Shown here piece after piece: positions 1 to 10,827 of a stretch of 64,000 nt of DNA. Both the position numbers and the translations under genes were made by a program. The DNA is from Synechococcus sp. RS9909 (GTDB lineage: Bacteria > Cyanobacteriota > Cyanobacteriia > PCC-6307 > Cyanobiaceae): positions 2,478,422 through 2,542,421 of the forward strand of contig NZ_CP047943.1 in the NCBI RefSeq assembly GCF_014279595.1. Reading direction: 5' to 3'. Below the pieces are notes generated by a model. It had not been told where the DNA came from. It did no database searches and worked only from the letters and a program-made list of their open reading frames with translations. Numbering within the stretch: the stretch's first letter is position 1; each line of letters starts with the position of its first letter.

Positions 1-454
1 GCCCAACTCGGGCGTGCTCGAGATGCGATCGCTCTGCCGCCGACTCATGGCAGAACAGGGCAGGGATCTGGGGCTGGTGGTGATTGATTACCTGCAGCTG
101 ATGGAGGGTTCCACCCCCGACAACCGGGTGCAGGAGCTCTCGCGGATCACCCGGGGGCTGAAGGGGATGGCCCGGGAACTGAACGTGCCGGTGATCGCCC
201 TCTCCCAGCTCAGCCGGGGCGTGGAGTCGCGCACCAACAAACGGCCGATGCTCAGCGACCTGCGCGAATCAGGCTCGATCGAACAGGACGCCGACCTGGT
301 GTTGATGATCTACCGCGATGAGTACTACAACCCGGAAACCCCCGACCGGGGCATCACCGAAGTGATCGTGACCAAGCACCGCAACGGCCCAGTCGGCACG
401 GTGAAACTGCTGTTCGAGCCCCAGTTCACCCGCTTCCGCAACCTGGCGGCGTAG
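1..454 (+). CDS. dnaB: Replicative DNA helicase DnaB, C-terminal part (5' truncated by window edge)
   Basis: The reading frame is open from base 2 to the TAG at 452-454, so about 150 C-terminal residues of a protein normally some 450-470 residues long are visible. It carries the RecA-like motor end of DnaB: the Walker B strand (VVIDYLQLM), the motif with SQLSRGVE, and the [14 protein letters not shown] segment with the arginine-finger region. DnaB is the ring helicase that unwinds DNA at the replication fork. The 5' part lies outside the window. No intein is seen in the visible part. Confidence 0.95.
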   Translation, partial: PNSGVLEMRSLCRRLMAEQGRDLGLVVIDYLQLMEGSTPDNRVQELSRITRGLKGMARELNVPVIALSQLSRGVESRTNKRPMLSDLRESGSIEQDADLVLMIYRDEYYNPETPDRGITEVIVTKHRNGPVGTVKLLFEPQFTRFRNLAA

Positions 455-544
455 CAAGCCGAGGCTCACACGCATAACGTTTCGCTGCCGCGTATCAGCG
501 AGCGAGGACTGACGCAGAGCACCCGAGCCGACCAGTCGTATTAC

Positions 545-550
545 TATGAT
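545..550 (+). promoter_or_regulatory. Possible -10 box ahead of the toxin-antitoxin pair
   Basis: TATGAT lies 33 bases before the antitoxin ATG at 583 and is a close match to a sigma-70 -10 hexamer. No convincing -35 element is seen 16-18 bases upstream, so this is a weak prediction. Confidence 0.25.
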
Positions 551-582
551 GGAAATCCGTAACACGCTCACCTTTTCGAGCC

Positions 583-843
583 ATGGCGCTCACGGTCCGG
601 CTTGATCCCGAAACTCAGCACTGCCTGGATGAGTTAGTGGCCGGCACGGGCCAGGACAAAAGTGCACTGGTGCGCGAACTGATCCGCCAACGCTGGCAGC
701 AGCTCCAGAGCGCTCCCTCGATCACCGAACGGATCGGCGGCCACCCCAGCCACTTCCTCAACACCCTGCCCAAGGGCGGAGCCGAGCGGCCGATGCGGCG
801 CCAGTTACTGATGGAACGCCTCGCCAGGAAACAGCGGCCATGA
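583..843 (+). CDS. Ribbon-helix-helix antitoxin-like protein (VapB/CopG type)
   Basis: This 86-residue protein begins with a short beta strand (ALTVRLD) and two helices ending near WQQLQ, the pattern of a ribbon-helix-helix DNA-binding antitoxin. The rest is a basic, flexible C-terminal tail, where such antitoxins usually wrap their toxin. Its stop overlaps the start of the PIN-domain gene (ATGA, 840-843), a typical toxin-antitoxin arrangement with the antitoxin first. It probably represses its own operon and neutralises the PIN nuclease. The pairing is inferred from order and fold, not from a named family match. Confidence 0.7.
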   Translation: MALTVRLDPETQHCLDELVAGTGQDKSALVRELIRQRWQQLQSAPSITERIGGHPSHFLNTLPKGGAERPMRRQLLMERLARKQRP

Positions 844-1268
844 GGCGAATCCTGGTGGATTCCGGGGTGCTGTTGAGCTATTACCAGGAGCGCGAGCCCC
901 TGCATCAGGCGGTGGTGGCGTTCTTCGACCAGACCTGCGCTCAGCTGATCACCTCGCCGATCTGCGTGGCCGAAGTGCTCTGGCTACTGGGCGACCCCGG
1001 CGATACCAGGGTTCTGGCCGCCCAGAACCACTTGCTGCGTGCTGTGAGCCGCGGCGGCATCGAATCGAGCCCGCTGCTGCCTGAGGACTATGCCCGGGTG
1101 GCGGACCTCAACGAGCGCTACGCCGACCTGCCCGGTGATTTTGCTGATCTCACGTTGATCTGCCTGTCCGAGCGGTTGGACATCGCTGAGATCCTCACGC
1201 TCGCCAGCGACTTCGAGATCTATCGGCGCTTCCGCCGCGAACCCTTCCAGCCCGTCGCGCTCAACTGA
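840..1268 (+). CDS. PIN-domain ribonuclease, VapC-like toxin
   Basis: This 142-residue protein has the PIN-domain layout: D7 in the first strand (ILVDSG), E45 in VAEVLWLL, D100 and D103 in GDFADLTLI, and D124 in LASDFEIYR. These acidic residues would bind Mg2+ or Mn2+ for RNA cleavage. VapC toxins cut tRNA or rRNA; the target here is unknown. It is translationally coupled to the ribbon-helix-helix gene and ends 26 bases before mnmG. The pair sits between dnaB and mnmG, two housekeeping genes that I recall as neighbours in related genomes, so it may be an insertion. Confidence 0.75.
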   Translation: MRRILVDSGVLLSYYQEREPLHQAVVAFFDQTCAQLITSPICVAEVLWLLGDPGDTRVLAAQNHLLRAVSRGGIESSPLLPEDYARVADLNERYADLPGDFADLTLICLSERLDIAEILTLASDFEIYRRFRREPFQPVALN

Positions 1269-1294
1269 ACCCCACGAACATTGAGAATGACCCA

Positions 1295-3274
1295 ATGCCG
1301 TTGTCAACGCCGCCAACTGAAGTCTTCGACCTGATCGTCGTGGGGGGTGGCCATGCCGGCTGCGAAGCCGCGATCACCGCCGCTCGGCTGGGCTTGAACA
1401 CGGCCCTGTTCAGTCTCAACCTCGACCGCATCGCCTGGCAGCCCTGCAATCCGGCCGTGGGCGGCCCGGCCAAGAGCCAGCTGGTGCACGAAGTGGATGC
1501 CCTCGGTGGCGTCATCGGTCGTTTGGCCGATGCAACGGCGATTCAGAAACGCATCCTCAATGCCAGTCGCGGCCCGGCCGTCTGGGCCCTACGCGCCCAG
1601 ACCGACAAGCGCCAGTATTCCCGTCAGATGCTGCGACTGCTGCAGCACACCCCCAATCTGGCCCTGCGCGAAGCGATGGTGACGGGCCTGGAGATCGAAG
1701 GCGATCCCACAGGTGGCGGCGACGACTGGGATCCGCGGCAAGGAGCGGCCGCACGCATCACCGGCGTGCGCACCTATTTCGGCAGCGTTTACGGCGCCAG
1801 GGCCGTGGTGCTCACCGCCGGCACCTTCCTAGGGGGCCGCATCTGGGTGGGCCATCAATCGATGGCGGCTGGCCGCGCCGGTGAGCAGGCCGCCGAAGGT
1901 CTCACCGAAGCGCTCCAGCAACTCGGCTTCCACACCGACCGCCTCAAGACCGGCACCCCCGCCCGCGTCGACCGGCGCAGCATCGCTCTCGATCAACTTG
2001 AAGAGCAACCCAGCGACGCTGCTGATCGCTTCTTTTCCTTTGACCCGGCGGCCTGGGTGAGCGGTGAACAGATGAGTTGCCACATCACCCGCACCACAGC
2101 CGCCACCCACCAGCTGATCCAAGACAACCTTCACCTCACCGCCATCTACGGCGGCGTGATCGACAGCAAAGGCCCGCGCTACTGCCCCTCGATCGAAGAC
2201 AAGATCGTGCGCTTCGCCGACAAGGACAGCCACCAGATCTTCCTCGAACCGGAAGGGCGTGACACCCCGGAGATCTATGTGCAGGGCTTCTCCACCGGCC
2301 TGCCCGAGCCGATCCAACTGCAGTTGCTGCGCAGCCTGCCCGGCCTGGAACAGTGCGTGATGCTGCGGGCTGCCTATTCGGTGGATTACGACTACCTGCC
2401 GGCCACCCAGCTGTTGCCCTCGCTGGAAACCAAGCGGGTGGAGGGCCTCTTCAGCGCCGGCCAGCTCAATGGCACCACAGGCTATGAAGAAGCCGCGGCC
2501 CAGGGCCTGGTGGCCGGTCTCAACGCCGCCCGCCGCATTCGCGGCCAGGAGCCGGTGCACTTCCCCAGGGAAGGCAGCTACATCGGCACGATGATCGATG
2601 ACCTGGTGAGCCAAGATCTGCGCGAGCCCTACCGGGTGCTCACCAGCCGCAGTGAGTACCGGCTGGTGCTGCGCGGCGATAACGCCGACCGCCGCCTCAC
2701 CCCTCTGGGCCGGGAGCTGGGGTTGATCGACGACCGCCGTTGGCACCTGTTCCAGGAGAAACTGGCGGCGCTGGAAGGCGAAACACAACGCCTGGAACGG
2801 CAACGCCTCAAGGTGAGCGATCCGGTGGCGTCTGCGGTGGAAGCGGAAACTGGCGCACCGATCAAAGGATCGATCACACTGGCCGACCTGCTGCGGCGAC
2901 CAGGAGTGCACAGCGCCGACCTGGTGCGCCACGGCCTGGCCGATGCCGACCTGCCCCTGCCGGTGCGCGAAGGCGCCGAGATCGACATCAAATACAGCGG
3001 CTATCTGCAACGGCAGCAACAGCAGATCGATCAGGTGAAGCGCCAGGGACAACGCCGCCTGCCGGCGGATCTGGATTACACCAACATCGGCACCCTCTCG
3101 CGGGAGGCACGGGAAAAACTCGCGGCCGTGCGTCCGGTCAGCCTTGGCCAGGCCAGCCAGATCCCAGGCGTCAGCCAGGCGGATCTCACCGCTCTCCTGG
3201 TGTGGCTGGAACTGCAGCAACGTCGTCGCCAGCCCGGCGCGGCAGACCTCGCCTCCACGCCAGCCTCTCGATAG
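1295..3274 (+). CDS. mnmG: tRNA uridine-5-carboxymethylaminomethyl modification enzyme MnmG (GidA)
   Basis: This 659-residue protein matches the size of the MnmG family. It begins with the FAD-binding Rossmann signature [10 protein letters not shown] near residues 17-26. It also has the family motifs [27 protein letters not shown] and [10 protein letters not shown], plus the C-terminal helical domain ([18 protein letters not shown]) that binds tRNA. With MnmE it installs the cmnm5 group on U34 of certain tRNAs, using FAD and methylene-THF. The ATG at 1295 fits the conserved N-terminus. Confidence 0.97.
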   Translation: MPLSTPPTEVFDLIVVGGGHAGCEAAITAARLGLNTALFSLNLDRIAWQPCNPAVGGPAKSQLVHEVDALGGVIGRLADATAIQKRILNASRGPAVWALRAQTDKRQYSRQMLRLLQHTPNLALREAMVTGLEIEGDPTGGGDDWDPRQGAAARITGVRTYFGSVYGARAVVLTAGTFLGGRIWVGHQSMAAGRAGEQAAEGLTEALQQLGFHTDRLKTGTPARVDRRSIALDQLEEQPSDAADRFFSFDPAAWVSGEQMSCHITRTTAATHQLIQDNLHLTAIYGGVIDSKGPRYCPSIEDKIVRFADKDSHQIFLEPEGRDTPEIYVQGFSTGLPEPIQLQLLRSLPGLEQCVMLRAAYSVDYDYLPATQLLPSLETKRVEGLFSAGQLNGTTGYEEAAAQGLVAGLNAARRIRGQEPVHFPREGSYIGTMIDDLVSQDLREPYRVLTSRSEYRLVLRGDNADRRLTPLGRELGLIDDRRWHLFQEKLAALEGETQRLERQRLKVSDPVASAVEAETGAPIKGSITLADLLRRPGVHSADLVRHGLADADLPLPVREGAEIDIKYSGYLQRQQQQIDQVKRQGQRRLPADLDYTNIGTLSREAREKLAAVRPVSLGQASQIPGVSQADLTALLVWLELQQRRRQPGAADLASTPASR

Positions 3275-3298
3275 CGTTGCAGCAGACAACGGTCTGCA

Positions 3299-4057
3299 GT
3301 GCCACCACGCCTTTCCACCTCCAGGGCCTACTGGAACCTGCGTGCCGAGCAGGTGATGGATCGGGTGTTCAGCGATGGCGAGCGAACACTCGAGGCAGTG
3401 CAGGTGCGGGTGGATCCTGCGCCCCTCAACGTTGAACCCACAGAACGCACGCCCCCTGAATCCAGAGCAACGGGCTGGTGGCACCGACGGCTGCTACTGC
3501 TGCTGTTTGCCGTCCCCACGGTCGCGAGTGTGGCCATCAGCCTCTGGCTGGCCCGGAACTGGCACACCACACAGGCAGCCCTGAATCGTGAACGAGATCT
3601 GCAGCTGATCGAACGGGTGCGCAACCTGCCGCCCACCACCGCGGAGCCCCAACCTGCCAGCGCGACCGCCGGCGACCCCATCCAGCTCCCCGCCAGCCTG
3701 GAGCCGGTGATGATTCCGCTGCCGGCCAGTCCCCTTCCCAGCGACCAAGCCCCGGCGGCAGAAAGCCCGGTGACAGCCAGCCCGTCAGTCGCCACCGCTC
3801 CGCGCACTGACACCGCTCCGCGTACTGACACTGCCCCGCAACCGGCTGCTGCGCCGGAACCGCTGCTGGTGGGGGTGGTGCATGCGGGTGGTGGCAAGGG
3901 CTCGGCGATTTTCCGGCTCGACCAGCTCTCCCTCTCCGCCACCCCCGGCGAGCTGATCGGCAACAGCGGCTGGCGCCTCCACTCCGTGCAGGCCAGTGGT
4001 GCCGTGATTGAACGCCAGGGCCAGCAGCGCAACCTCACGGTGGGAGGCGCCTTCTGA
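3299..4057 (+). CDS. Single-pass membrane protein with proline/alanine-rich linker, unknown function
   Basis: This 252-residue protein has a basic cytoplasmic N-terminus and one strong membrane helix near residues 63-82 (LLLLLFAVPTVASVAISLWLA). A low-complexity Pro/Ala/Thr linker follows, then a compact C-terminal region (about 185-252). The linker includes a duplicated APRTDT unit encoded by two 18-base repeats at 3797-3832. The layout suggests an anchored protein with an extracytoplasmic domain. The GTG at 3299 is used here; ATG at 3356 is an alternative that would drop 19 residues. No family is recognised. Confidence 0.65.
   Translation: MPPRLSTSRAYWNLRAEQVMDRVFSDGERTLEAVQVRVDPAPLNVEPTERTPPESRATGWWHRRLLLLLFAVPTVASVAISLWLARNWHTTQAALNRERDLQLIERVRNLPPTTAEPQPASATAGDPIQLPASLEPVMIPLPASPLPSDQAPAAESPVTASPSVATAPRTDTAPRTDTAPQPAAAPEPLLVGVVHAGGGKGSAIFRLDQLSLSATPGELIGNSGWRLHSVQASGAVIERQGQQRNLTVGGAF
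3797..3832 (+). repeat. Two tandem 18-base repeats inside the linker of the membrane protein
   Basis: Two copies of an 18-base unit (3797-3814, 3815-3832) differ by two bases and encode APRTDT twice in the low-complexity linker. They keep the reading frame. Confidence 0.8.
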
Positions 4058-4116
4058 GCAACGCCTCAGCCCTGCTGCCCTCACCGGAACCGCTCTGGGA
4101 TGCTGCCACCGCGGCG

Positions 4117-4650
4117 GTGATCGGCGGCGACGGCCCCTGGGATCTCCCCGGTCCCTGGCGCCTGCTGTTGCTGGGAGACGGCAGCCCCACCCGCCATCTG
4201 CGCCTGCTCACAGGTCATCCGGTGGCCGTGCGCCTGATCGCCATGGAGGCCGACGTCACCATGGCAGGGGCGCCACGGGAAGTGCGGGAGCTGCGTCACC
4301 CCCTCCTGCGGCGCCAGGTGTGGCTCGCCTGCGGCGGTCAGACCCTGGCCTGGGCCGAGAGCTGGTGGAATCAGGCCGAGGCCGACCAGCACCTGCAGGA
4401 CCGCGACCTGCCGATCTGGTTGAGCCTCACCCAGGGGCGTTCGGAACTGTTCCGCGAGGTGGATGGGCTCGCCTTGGTGCAAAGCCCCTGGCTGGAGACG
4501 GGCTTCGCTGCAGGCGGTCCGTTCTGGAGCCGCCACTACCGCTTCTTTCGCCAGGGCCGGGAGCTGACGGTGATCCGCGAGGTGTTCAGCCCTGCTCTGG
4601 AACAGTGGCTGGGCCCAGCACCGCGGGATGCACTTCACCTGACGTCATGA
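4117..4650 (+). CDS. Chorismate-lyase-like protein (DUF98/UbiC-type)
   Basis: The 177-residue ORF resembles cyanobacterial chorismate-lyase-like proteins. These release 4-hydroxybenzoate from chorismate, the head group for plastoquinone. Supporting features are LLLLGDGSPTRHLRLLTG at the N-terminus, the REVRELRHPLLRRQVWLACGG core and a C-terminal VIREVFSP segment. The GTG at 4117 is the first conventional start. The frame stays open and reads plausibly (LLPSPEPLWDAAT) back to a CTG at 4054 that overlaps the preceding stop. The true protein may therefore start there and be about 198 residues long. Confidence 0.65.
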   Translation: MIGGDGPWDLPGPWRLLLLGDGSPTRHLRLLTGHPVAVRLIAMEADVTMAGAPREVRELRHPLLRRQVWLACGGQTLAWAESWWNQAEADQHLQDRDLPIWLSLTQGRSELFREVDGLALVQSPWLETGFAAGGPFWSRHYRFFRQGRELTVIREVFSPALEQWLGPAPRDALHLTS

Positions 4651-4740
4651 AGGAATGGATCGGATTGTCCCGTTTTCCTCTTGACAACTTGCGGTGAAAT
4701 GTGCTGGGCCCATCATGGTGGCAACCGCCCACCCGATCCG

Positions 4741-5169
4741 ATGGCACACCGCACCTGGCTGAGCCTCTCCGAACTGGGGCAGCTCTTCGGCATTTCCGCC
4801 CGTCACTGTGAACGGGCCCTCGATCAGGCGGGCTGGCTCGACCGCCACGGCCGGCCCACCCCGGCCGCCATCGAAGCCGGCGCCGCCTCGCTTCAGGGCC
4901 CCCAGTGTCACCCCCGTGGATGTCGCTGGAACGGAGAGGTCTGCCGTGACCTGCTGATAACCCGGGGGTACAGGCCTGTCAGTCGTGATCAACACGTGAA
5001 GCAGTGGGTGGCTCTCCTGGAGGCGATGACCGAAGGCTCAGCCGCCATCAATGCCACCGCCGATCAGATGGCGGAAGATCTTCCCGCTGAGCTGGTCGAC
5101 GACGTCAATGCCCAGCTCAATCAGCGCGGCTGCCCCTATCAGGCCAGGCGCAGGGCTTCCGCCTGCTGA
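4741..5169 (+). CDS. Conserved hypothetical protein with helix-turn-helix-like N-terminus
   Basis: The protein is 142 residues from the ATG at 4741. Residues 5-35 (WLSLSELGQLFGISARHCERALDQAGWL) look like a small winged-helix or HTH. The centre carries three Cys (QCHPRGCRWNGEVC) that could bind a metal, and the C-terminus is acidic and helical. An in-frame ATG at 4681 would add 20 poorly conserved-looking residues and is less likely. The 3' end overlaps the convergent DUF1269 gene by 31 bases. The function is unknown; a nucleic-acid-binding role is only a guess. Confidence 0.65.
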   Translation: MAHRTWLSLSELGQLFGISARHCERALDQAGWLDRHGRPTPAAIEAGAASLQGPQCHPRGCRWNGEVCRDLLITRGYRPVSRDQHVKQWVALLEAMTEGSAAINATADQMAEDLPAELVDDVNAQLNQRGCPYQARRRASAC

Positions 5170-5660
5170 CGGGCCTTCTCCAACTGCTCCCGCAGGCTCT
5201 CCTCATCGGCATGGCTCAGGCTCGTCTGAATCAGACGGGCGTGGGGAGCATGGCGACGCAGCTTCTCGATCACCCGATCGGCCGTTGCCTCACGCACCAA
5301 AAGGGCCAGCGCCGCCGTTCCCTTCGGCAGGGTCTCACCGAGATCGCGCAGGAACTGATCATTGATGCCCATGTCGCTGAGGGCTCCCGAAGCGGCACCA
5401 GCACCGGCTCCCACCGCCAGACCGAGCAGGGGATTGGCGAAGAGCAGACCCACCAACATGCCCCAGAAGCTGCCGCCCACCGCACCGGCAGCCGCCAGGT
5501 TGATCGCCTGCCGCAGGTGGACGTGACCATCCTCGGCATGCTCGAGCACCACCGCATCCTCCAGCGCAATCAGATGCTCCTGCTGAATGCCCACCAGCTC
5601 ACGGCGGACGTCTTCAGCCTCCTCCACCTTGGGGAAGCCCACCACCACAAGATTGCTCAT
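5139..5660 (-). CDS. DUF1269-type membrane protein
   Basis: This 173-residue protein starts with a ferredoxin-like fold segment (NLVVVGFPKVEEAEDVRREL). A Gly/Ala-rich hydrophobic hairpin follows at about residues 53-90 (AAAGAVGGSFWGMLVGLLF, LAVGAGAGAASGALSD), then a second soluble half with a helical, charged C-terminus. This is the typical layout of DUF1269 proteins, which are probably inner-membrane associated and of unknown role. The coding end overlaps the convergent gene upstream by 31 bases. Confidence 0.8.
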   Translation of the reverse strand: MSNLVVVGFPKVEEAEDVRRELVGIQQEHLIALEDAVVLEHAEDGHVHLRQAINLAAAGAVGGSFWGMLVGLLFANPLLGLAVGAGAGAASGALSDMGINDQFLRDLGETLPKGTAALALLVREATADRVIEKLRRHAPHARLIQTSLSHADEESLREQLEKARQQAEALRLA

Positions 5661-5707
5661 CGGGCCATCGCAGGTGTCCGAAGACTAAGCACACCAACAC
5701 ACAGTGC

Positions 5708-6253
5708 TCAGTCGCGGCGGCGACTCGACCGGGGCAGGGAACGACGACTGGAGGGCGCCGGCTCCACTGGCGCCCGTCGGGGTTGGGAACGCTCCACGGG
5801 TCGCTGCCAACGGTCCACCCGAAAGTCGCTCTCCTCGGGCCAGGCGTCATCTGGCCAAGTTTCATCCCGGGTCACAGCTGGCTGAAGCGACTGCGGCGTG
5901 GGGGGAATCCGGGCCGGTTGCCGCCTGGAGATCGCCTCCAGCGGACGTTTGGCCCTGGACGGCTGCTTGGCCCTGGACGGCTGTTTGGCCCTGGATGGCG
6001 AAGCCATCGATCGTTGCGGTGACATTGACGTCGGCAGAGGTGCATCGGACTGCCAGACGTCACGGCCGTCATCCTCTTCATCGAGCAACCAATCGATCTT
6101 GTCGCCCACCCAGCGACCCACTGCGTCGAGGCGGGCCGACGTTCCCCTGCCGGAGCGGCGACCGGGGCGTGTGCCAGCGACACCATCCACGAACTGCCGT
6201 CCGGTTTCAATCCACTGATCGAGGCGCTGGGCCTGTTGCCGTCTTGCATCCAT
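5708..6253 (-). CDS. Basic low-complexity protein, unknown function
   Basis: The protein is 181 residues long. The N-terminal 60 residues are helical and more ordered (LDQWIETGRQFVDGVAGTRPG, VGRWVGDKIDWLLDEEDD). The remainder is Arg/Pro/Ser-rich and probably disordered, including a threefold repeat of SRAKQP. It starts 10 bases after the small membrane ORF and follows the sprT-like gene, so the three form one minus-strand operon. No family is recognised. The disorder and charge would suit nucleic-acid or surface binding, but nothing decides this. Confidence 0.7.
   Translation of the reverse strand: MDARRQQAQRLDQWIETGRQFVDGVAGTRPGRRSGRGTSARLDAVGRWVGDKIDWLLDEEDDGRDVWQSDAPLPTSMSPQRSMASPSRAKQPSRAKQPSRAKRPLEAISRRQPARIPPTPQSLQPAVTRDETWPDDAWPEESDFRVDRWQRPVERSQPRRAPVEPAPSSRRSLPRSSRRRD
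5948..6001 (-). repeat. Three tandem 18-base repeats encoding SRAKQP units
   Basis: Three adjacent, nearly identical 18-base units (5948-5965, 5966-5983, 5984-6001) lie inside the basic low-complexity protein. The period is a multiple of three, so copy number can change without breaking the frame. Confidence 0.85.
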
Positions 6254-6262
6254 GCCCTGACG

Positions 6263-6367
6263 TTACCGACGCCGGCGGCGCAACCAACACTCCCGTCGCC
6301 AACCCACCAGGGCGATGCTGATCCCTGCGCACTGCAGCACCAGAAGAAACAGATCCATCTCAGCCAT
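6263..6367 (-). CDS. Small single-span membrane protein (34 residues)
   Basis: The ATG at 6367 opens a 34-residue frame, MAEMDLFLLVLQCAGISIA followed by LVGWRREC and a run of five arginines. It has one membrane helix and a strongly basic cytoplasmic tail. Its start overlaps the stop of the sprT-like gene by 8 bases, and its stop lies 10 bases before the next gene. That is the spacing expected of a translated operon member. The function is unknown. Confidence 0.5.
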   Translation of the reverse strand: MAEMDLFLLVLQCAGISIALVGWRRECWLRRRRR

Positions 6368-6959
6368 GCCGGCACTCGGCGGCCTGGTCAGATGCTGGAT
6401 CCCCACCCCCATAGGGCTCGAAGCGCAACAGACAACTGGAGTGCCAACGGCCGCCATGGTGACGCTCGCAACAGCGGCGACAGGCCGCCTGGCGCAGACG
6501 CCGCCGATAGGGCAGCTGATGACCGCAGCGGGGACAGACCGCAAGCCAGCGGGGCGGCGTGACCGGCACGGGAAATCGATGGCGGATGCTCACCACGAAG
6601 CGATCCTGTGCAGCGTTGATCGCGGCCATCCGCGCCCGGAACTGGGGTCCGTGGCTCTCGCGTCGGCCCAAGACCAGATCCACCCAGGCATGAATCATCT
6701 CGTGGCAGAGCGTGCTTTCCGTCGCCGCCCTCGGCAAAGGCTCCAACAAGGGCCGAGACAGGACGATCTCGCGACCGATGGGGGGTGCCACCGCAGGGCC
6801 GCGGCGATACAAGCCGGCGGTCCGGGTCATGCGTCCATCACTCCAGCGCACCGCCAACAGAGGGTGCGGCCCCCGCACCAGGCTGCCGTCGAAGTGCTCA
6901 CGGTTCAGACGGTGAAACAGGGGGAGCAGGGGCTCCAGAGACACAAGACAGGGCGGCAC
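6360..6959 (-). CDS. SprT-like zinc metalloprotease-domain protein
   Basis: This 199-residue protein carries the zincin motif HEMIH at residues 86-90, with a further His at 103, matching the SprT-like fold (HExxH plus a distal His). A C-terminal zinc ribbon is formed by C142, C145, C160 and C163. SprT-family proteins are cytoplasmic metallopeptidases related to SPRTN, which clears DNA-protein crosslinks in eukaryotes; bacterial members are poorly studied. It is the first gene of a three-gene minus-strand run. Confidence 0.85.
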   Translation of the reverse strand: MPPCLVSLEPLLPLFHRLNREHFDGSLVRGPHPLLAVRWSDGRMTRTAGLYRRGPAVAPPIGREIVLSRPLLEPLPRAATESTLCHEMIHAWVDLVLGRRESHGPQFRARMAAINAAQDRFVVSIRHRFPVPVTPPRWLAVCPRCGHQLPYRRRLRQAACRRCCERHHGGRWHSSCLLRFEPYGGGDPASDQAAECRHG

Positions 6960-7012
6960 CGGTGGTCAGCAGTCAGTCAGACTCACTGCGCATCGTCAAC
7001 TGCGTGCCGCGG

Positions 7013-9527
<2,515 letters not shown>

Positions 9528-9559
9528 CACAGAAACTCAAGCCCACCGGCCCTCTGCAC

Positions 9560-9835
9560 CTAGCGATAACCGGGCCGATTCACTGGACCACCGGCATTCG
9601 GCCCCACCCCTGGGCCGGCAGCCGGACGCAATCCCGCTCCCGGCGCTCCGTAGCCCACACCCGGGGAAGGATTGACCACCGGTCCGCCCGGACGGGCATC
9701 GACACCCACTGGCTCGACCTCCACACAGCCTGGGGGATAGCCGGGGCCGGTGCACACCACCGCAGCCTTGAGAGGACTCGCGGCCAGCACACTCAGCCCA
9801 GCCAGCGCACCGGCGAAAGAACCACATCGACCCAT
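9560..9835 (-). CDS. Small secreted Gly/Pro-rich protein
   Basis: This 91-residue product has a short N-terminus (MGRCGS), a hydrophobic core (FAGALAGLSVLAAS) and a likely cleavage region after LKA, so it looks exported. The mature part has two Cys (VVCTGPGYPPGCVEV) followed by a Gly/Pro/Val-rich tail. I recall similar small secreted proteins in picocyanobacteria, but no function is known. The low complexity leaves some doubt that the whole frame is translated. Confidence 0.55.
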   Translation of the reverse strand: MGRCGSFAGALAGLSVLAASPLKAAVVCTGPGYPPGCVEVEPVGVDARPGGPVVNPSPGVGYGAPGAGLRPAAGPGVGPNAGGPVNRPGYR

Positions 9836-9907
9836 CCAGACCTCGACATCTCAGAGATCTCCATCCTGACCGCGGCAGGGGCGACGCACCATCCATAACC
9901 TGACGGA

Positions 9908-10081
9908 ATGGAACAACCTGCCATCCACCGCTGGATCAAAACCGAGTGCGGCCGGGCGAAGTACGCGGAGCTGGCAGCCAGGCCGGGCCCCTTGGCACGG
10001 CTACGTCTGGGCTGGTTTGTGCTGATCGCGGCGCTGCGCGACTGGGCTCTAAGCAATCACCCCGGCCGCTCTGCCTCCTGA
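9908..10081 (+). CDS. Small hypothetical protein (57 residues)
   Basis: The ATG at 9908 opens a 57-residue frame with an ordered look: IHRWIKTECGRAKYAELA, a basic middle (LARLRLGW) and a hydrophobic helix (FVLIAALRDWALSN). It overlaps the convergent DedA-type gene by 25 bases. The composition resembles short picocyanobacterial hypothetical proteins, but the support is only the frame and its helical pattern. Confidence 0.4.
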   Translation: MEQPAIHRWIKTECGRAKYAELAARPGPLARLRLGWFVLIAALRDWALSNHPGRSAS

Positions 10082-10773
10082 AGCGCCTTGCGGGCCGCCC
10101 GGCCCACCAGCCACACCACCGCCACCGTGGCGAGAATCCCGGTGATGCGCAGCGCCCAGGTGGCGGGATCGGCCTCGCCGCTGAGCACCTCGCCGAAACG
10201 GGCCACGTCGCCGGCGAGCGCTCCTAACCCGCAGAACAGGATCGTGCCCGGCAGGATGCCAATCAGACCGATCGTGTAATCGCGCAGGCTCACCTCACTG
10301 AGGCCATAGGCCAGGTTGAGCAGCGAAAAGGGGAAGGCCGGTGAGAGGCGGGTGAGCAGCACCAGCTTCAGGCCCTCACGGCTCACCGCCCGTTCCACCG
10401 CCTGCAGCTTCGGCAGTCCGGCGAGGCGGCGCTGCGCCCATGCCCGCAGCCAGGTGCGCCCCAGCAGAAAGGCCGCCTGCGCGCCGAGGCAGGCGCCCAC
10501 AAACACGATCAGGGTCCCCCACCAGGGGCCATACAGGGCACCCGCGAGCATCGATGCCCACACCCCTGGCAACAACAGCGTCACCCAAAGGGCATAGAGG
10601 GGCACGAACGCAACAGCACCGACGGGAGACTGCAAGGCGGGCAGCAGCGCCTGCAAGATCTCGGCCAGGGACACGGCTTGCAAACTCACTGGCTTTCCAA
10701 GCGGGGGAAACAACCCACGCTGCCAGGCCCAGAGCAAACAGTTGCCAGCACCGTGGTTGACCGATAGGGTCAC
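10057..10773 (-). CDS. TVP38/TMEM64 (DedA-like) family membrane protein
   Basis: This 238-residue integral membrane protein shows the SNARE-associated (VTT/DedA) domain: hydrophobic helices flanking GALYGPWWGTLIVFVGACLGAQAAFLLGR, then LTRLSPAFPFSLLNLAYGL and IGILPGTILFCGLGALAGD. The R-S-P-F and G-x-L-P-G signatures are those of TVP38/TMEM64 proteins. Relatives have been linked to lipid scrambling or undecaprenyl-phosphate flipping; the substrate here is unknown. The first 20 residues are less ordered, so the true start may be slightly downstream. Confidence 0.85.
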   Translation of the reverse strand: MTLSVNHGAGNCLLWAWQRGLFPPLGKPVSLQAVSLAEILQALLPALQSPVGAVAFVPLYALWVTLLLPGVWASMLAGALYGPWWGTLIVFVGACLGAQAAFLLGRTWLRAWAQRRLAGLPKLQAVERAVSREGLKLVLLTRLSPAFPFSLLNLAYGLSEVSLRDYTIGLIGILPGTILFCGLGALAGDVARFGEVLSGEADPATWALRITGILATVAVVWLVGRAARKALQEAERPG

Positions 10774-10827
10774 CGCCTCAGTCGCAACCGTCTCATCACC
10801 GATTTACAGACTACCGCGATCCACAAC

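Noticed and set aside
1829-3484. 551-residue open frame antisense to mnmG
   Set aside because: High GC makes long antisense frames common. The product is His/Val/Ala-rich with no domain, and it mirrors a certain mnmG.
5948-6001. Short tandem repeats that might suggest a CRISPR array
   Set aside because: The 18-base units are contiguous, lack spacers and are in frame within a coding sequence.
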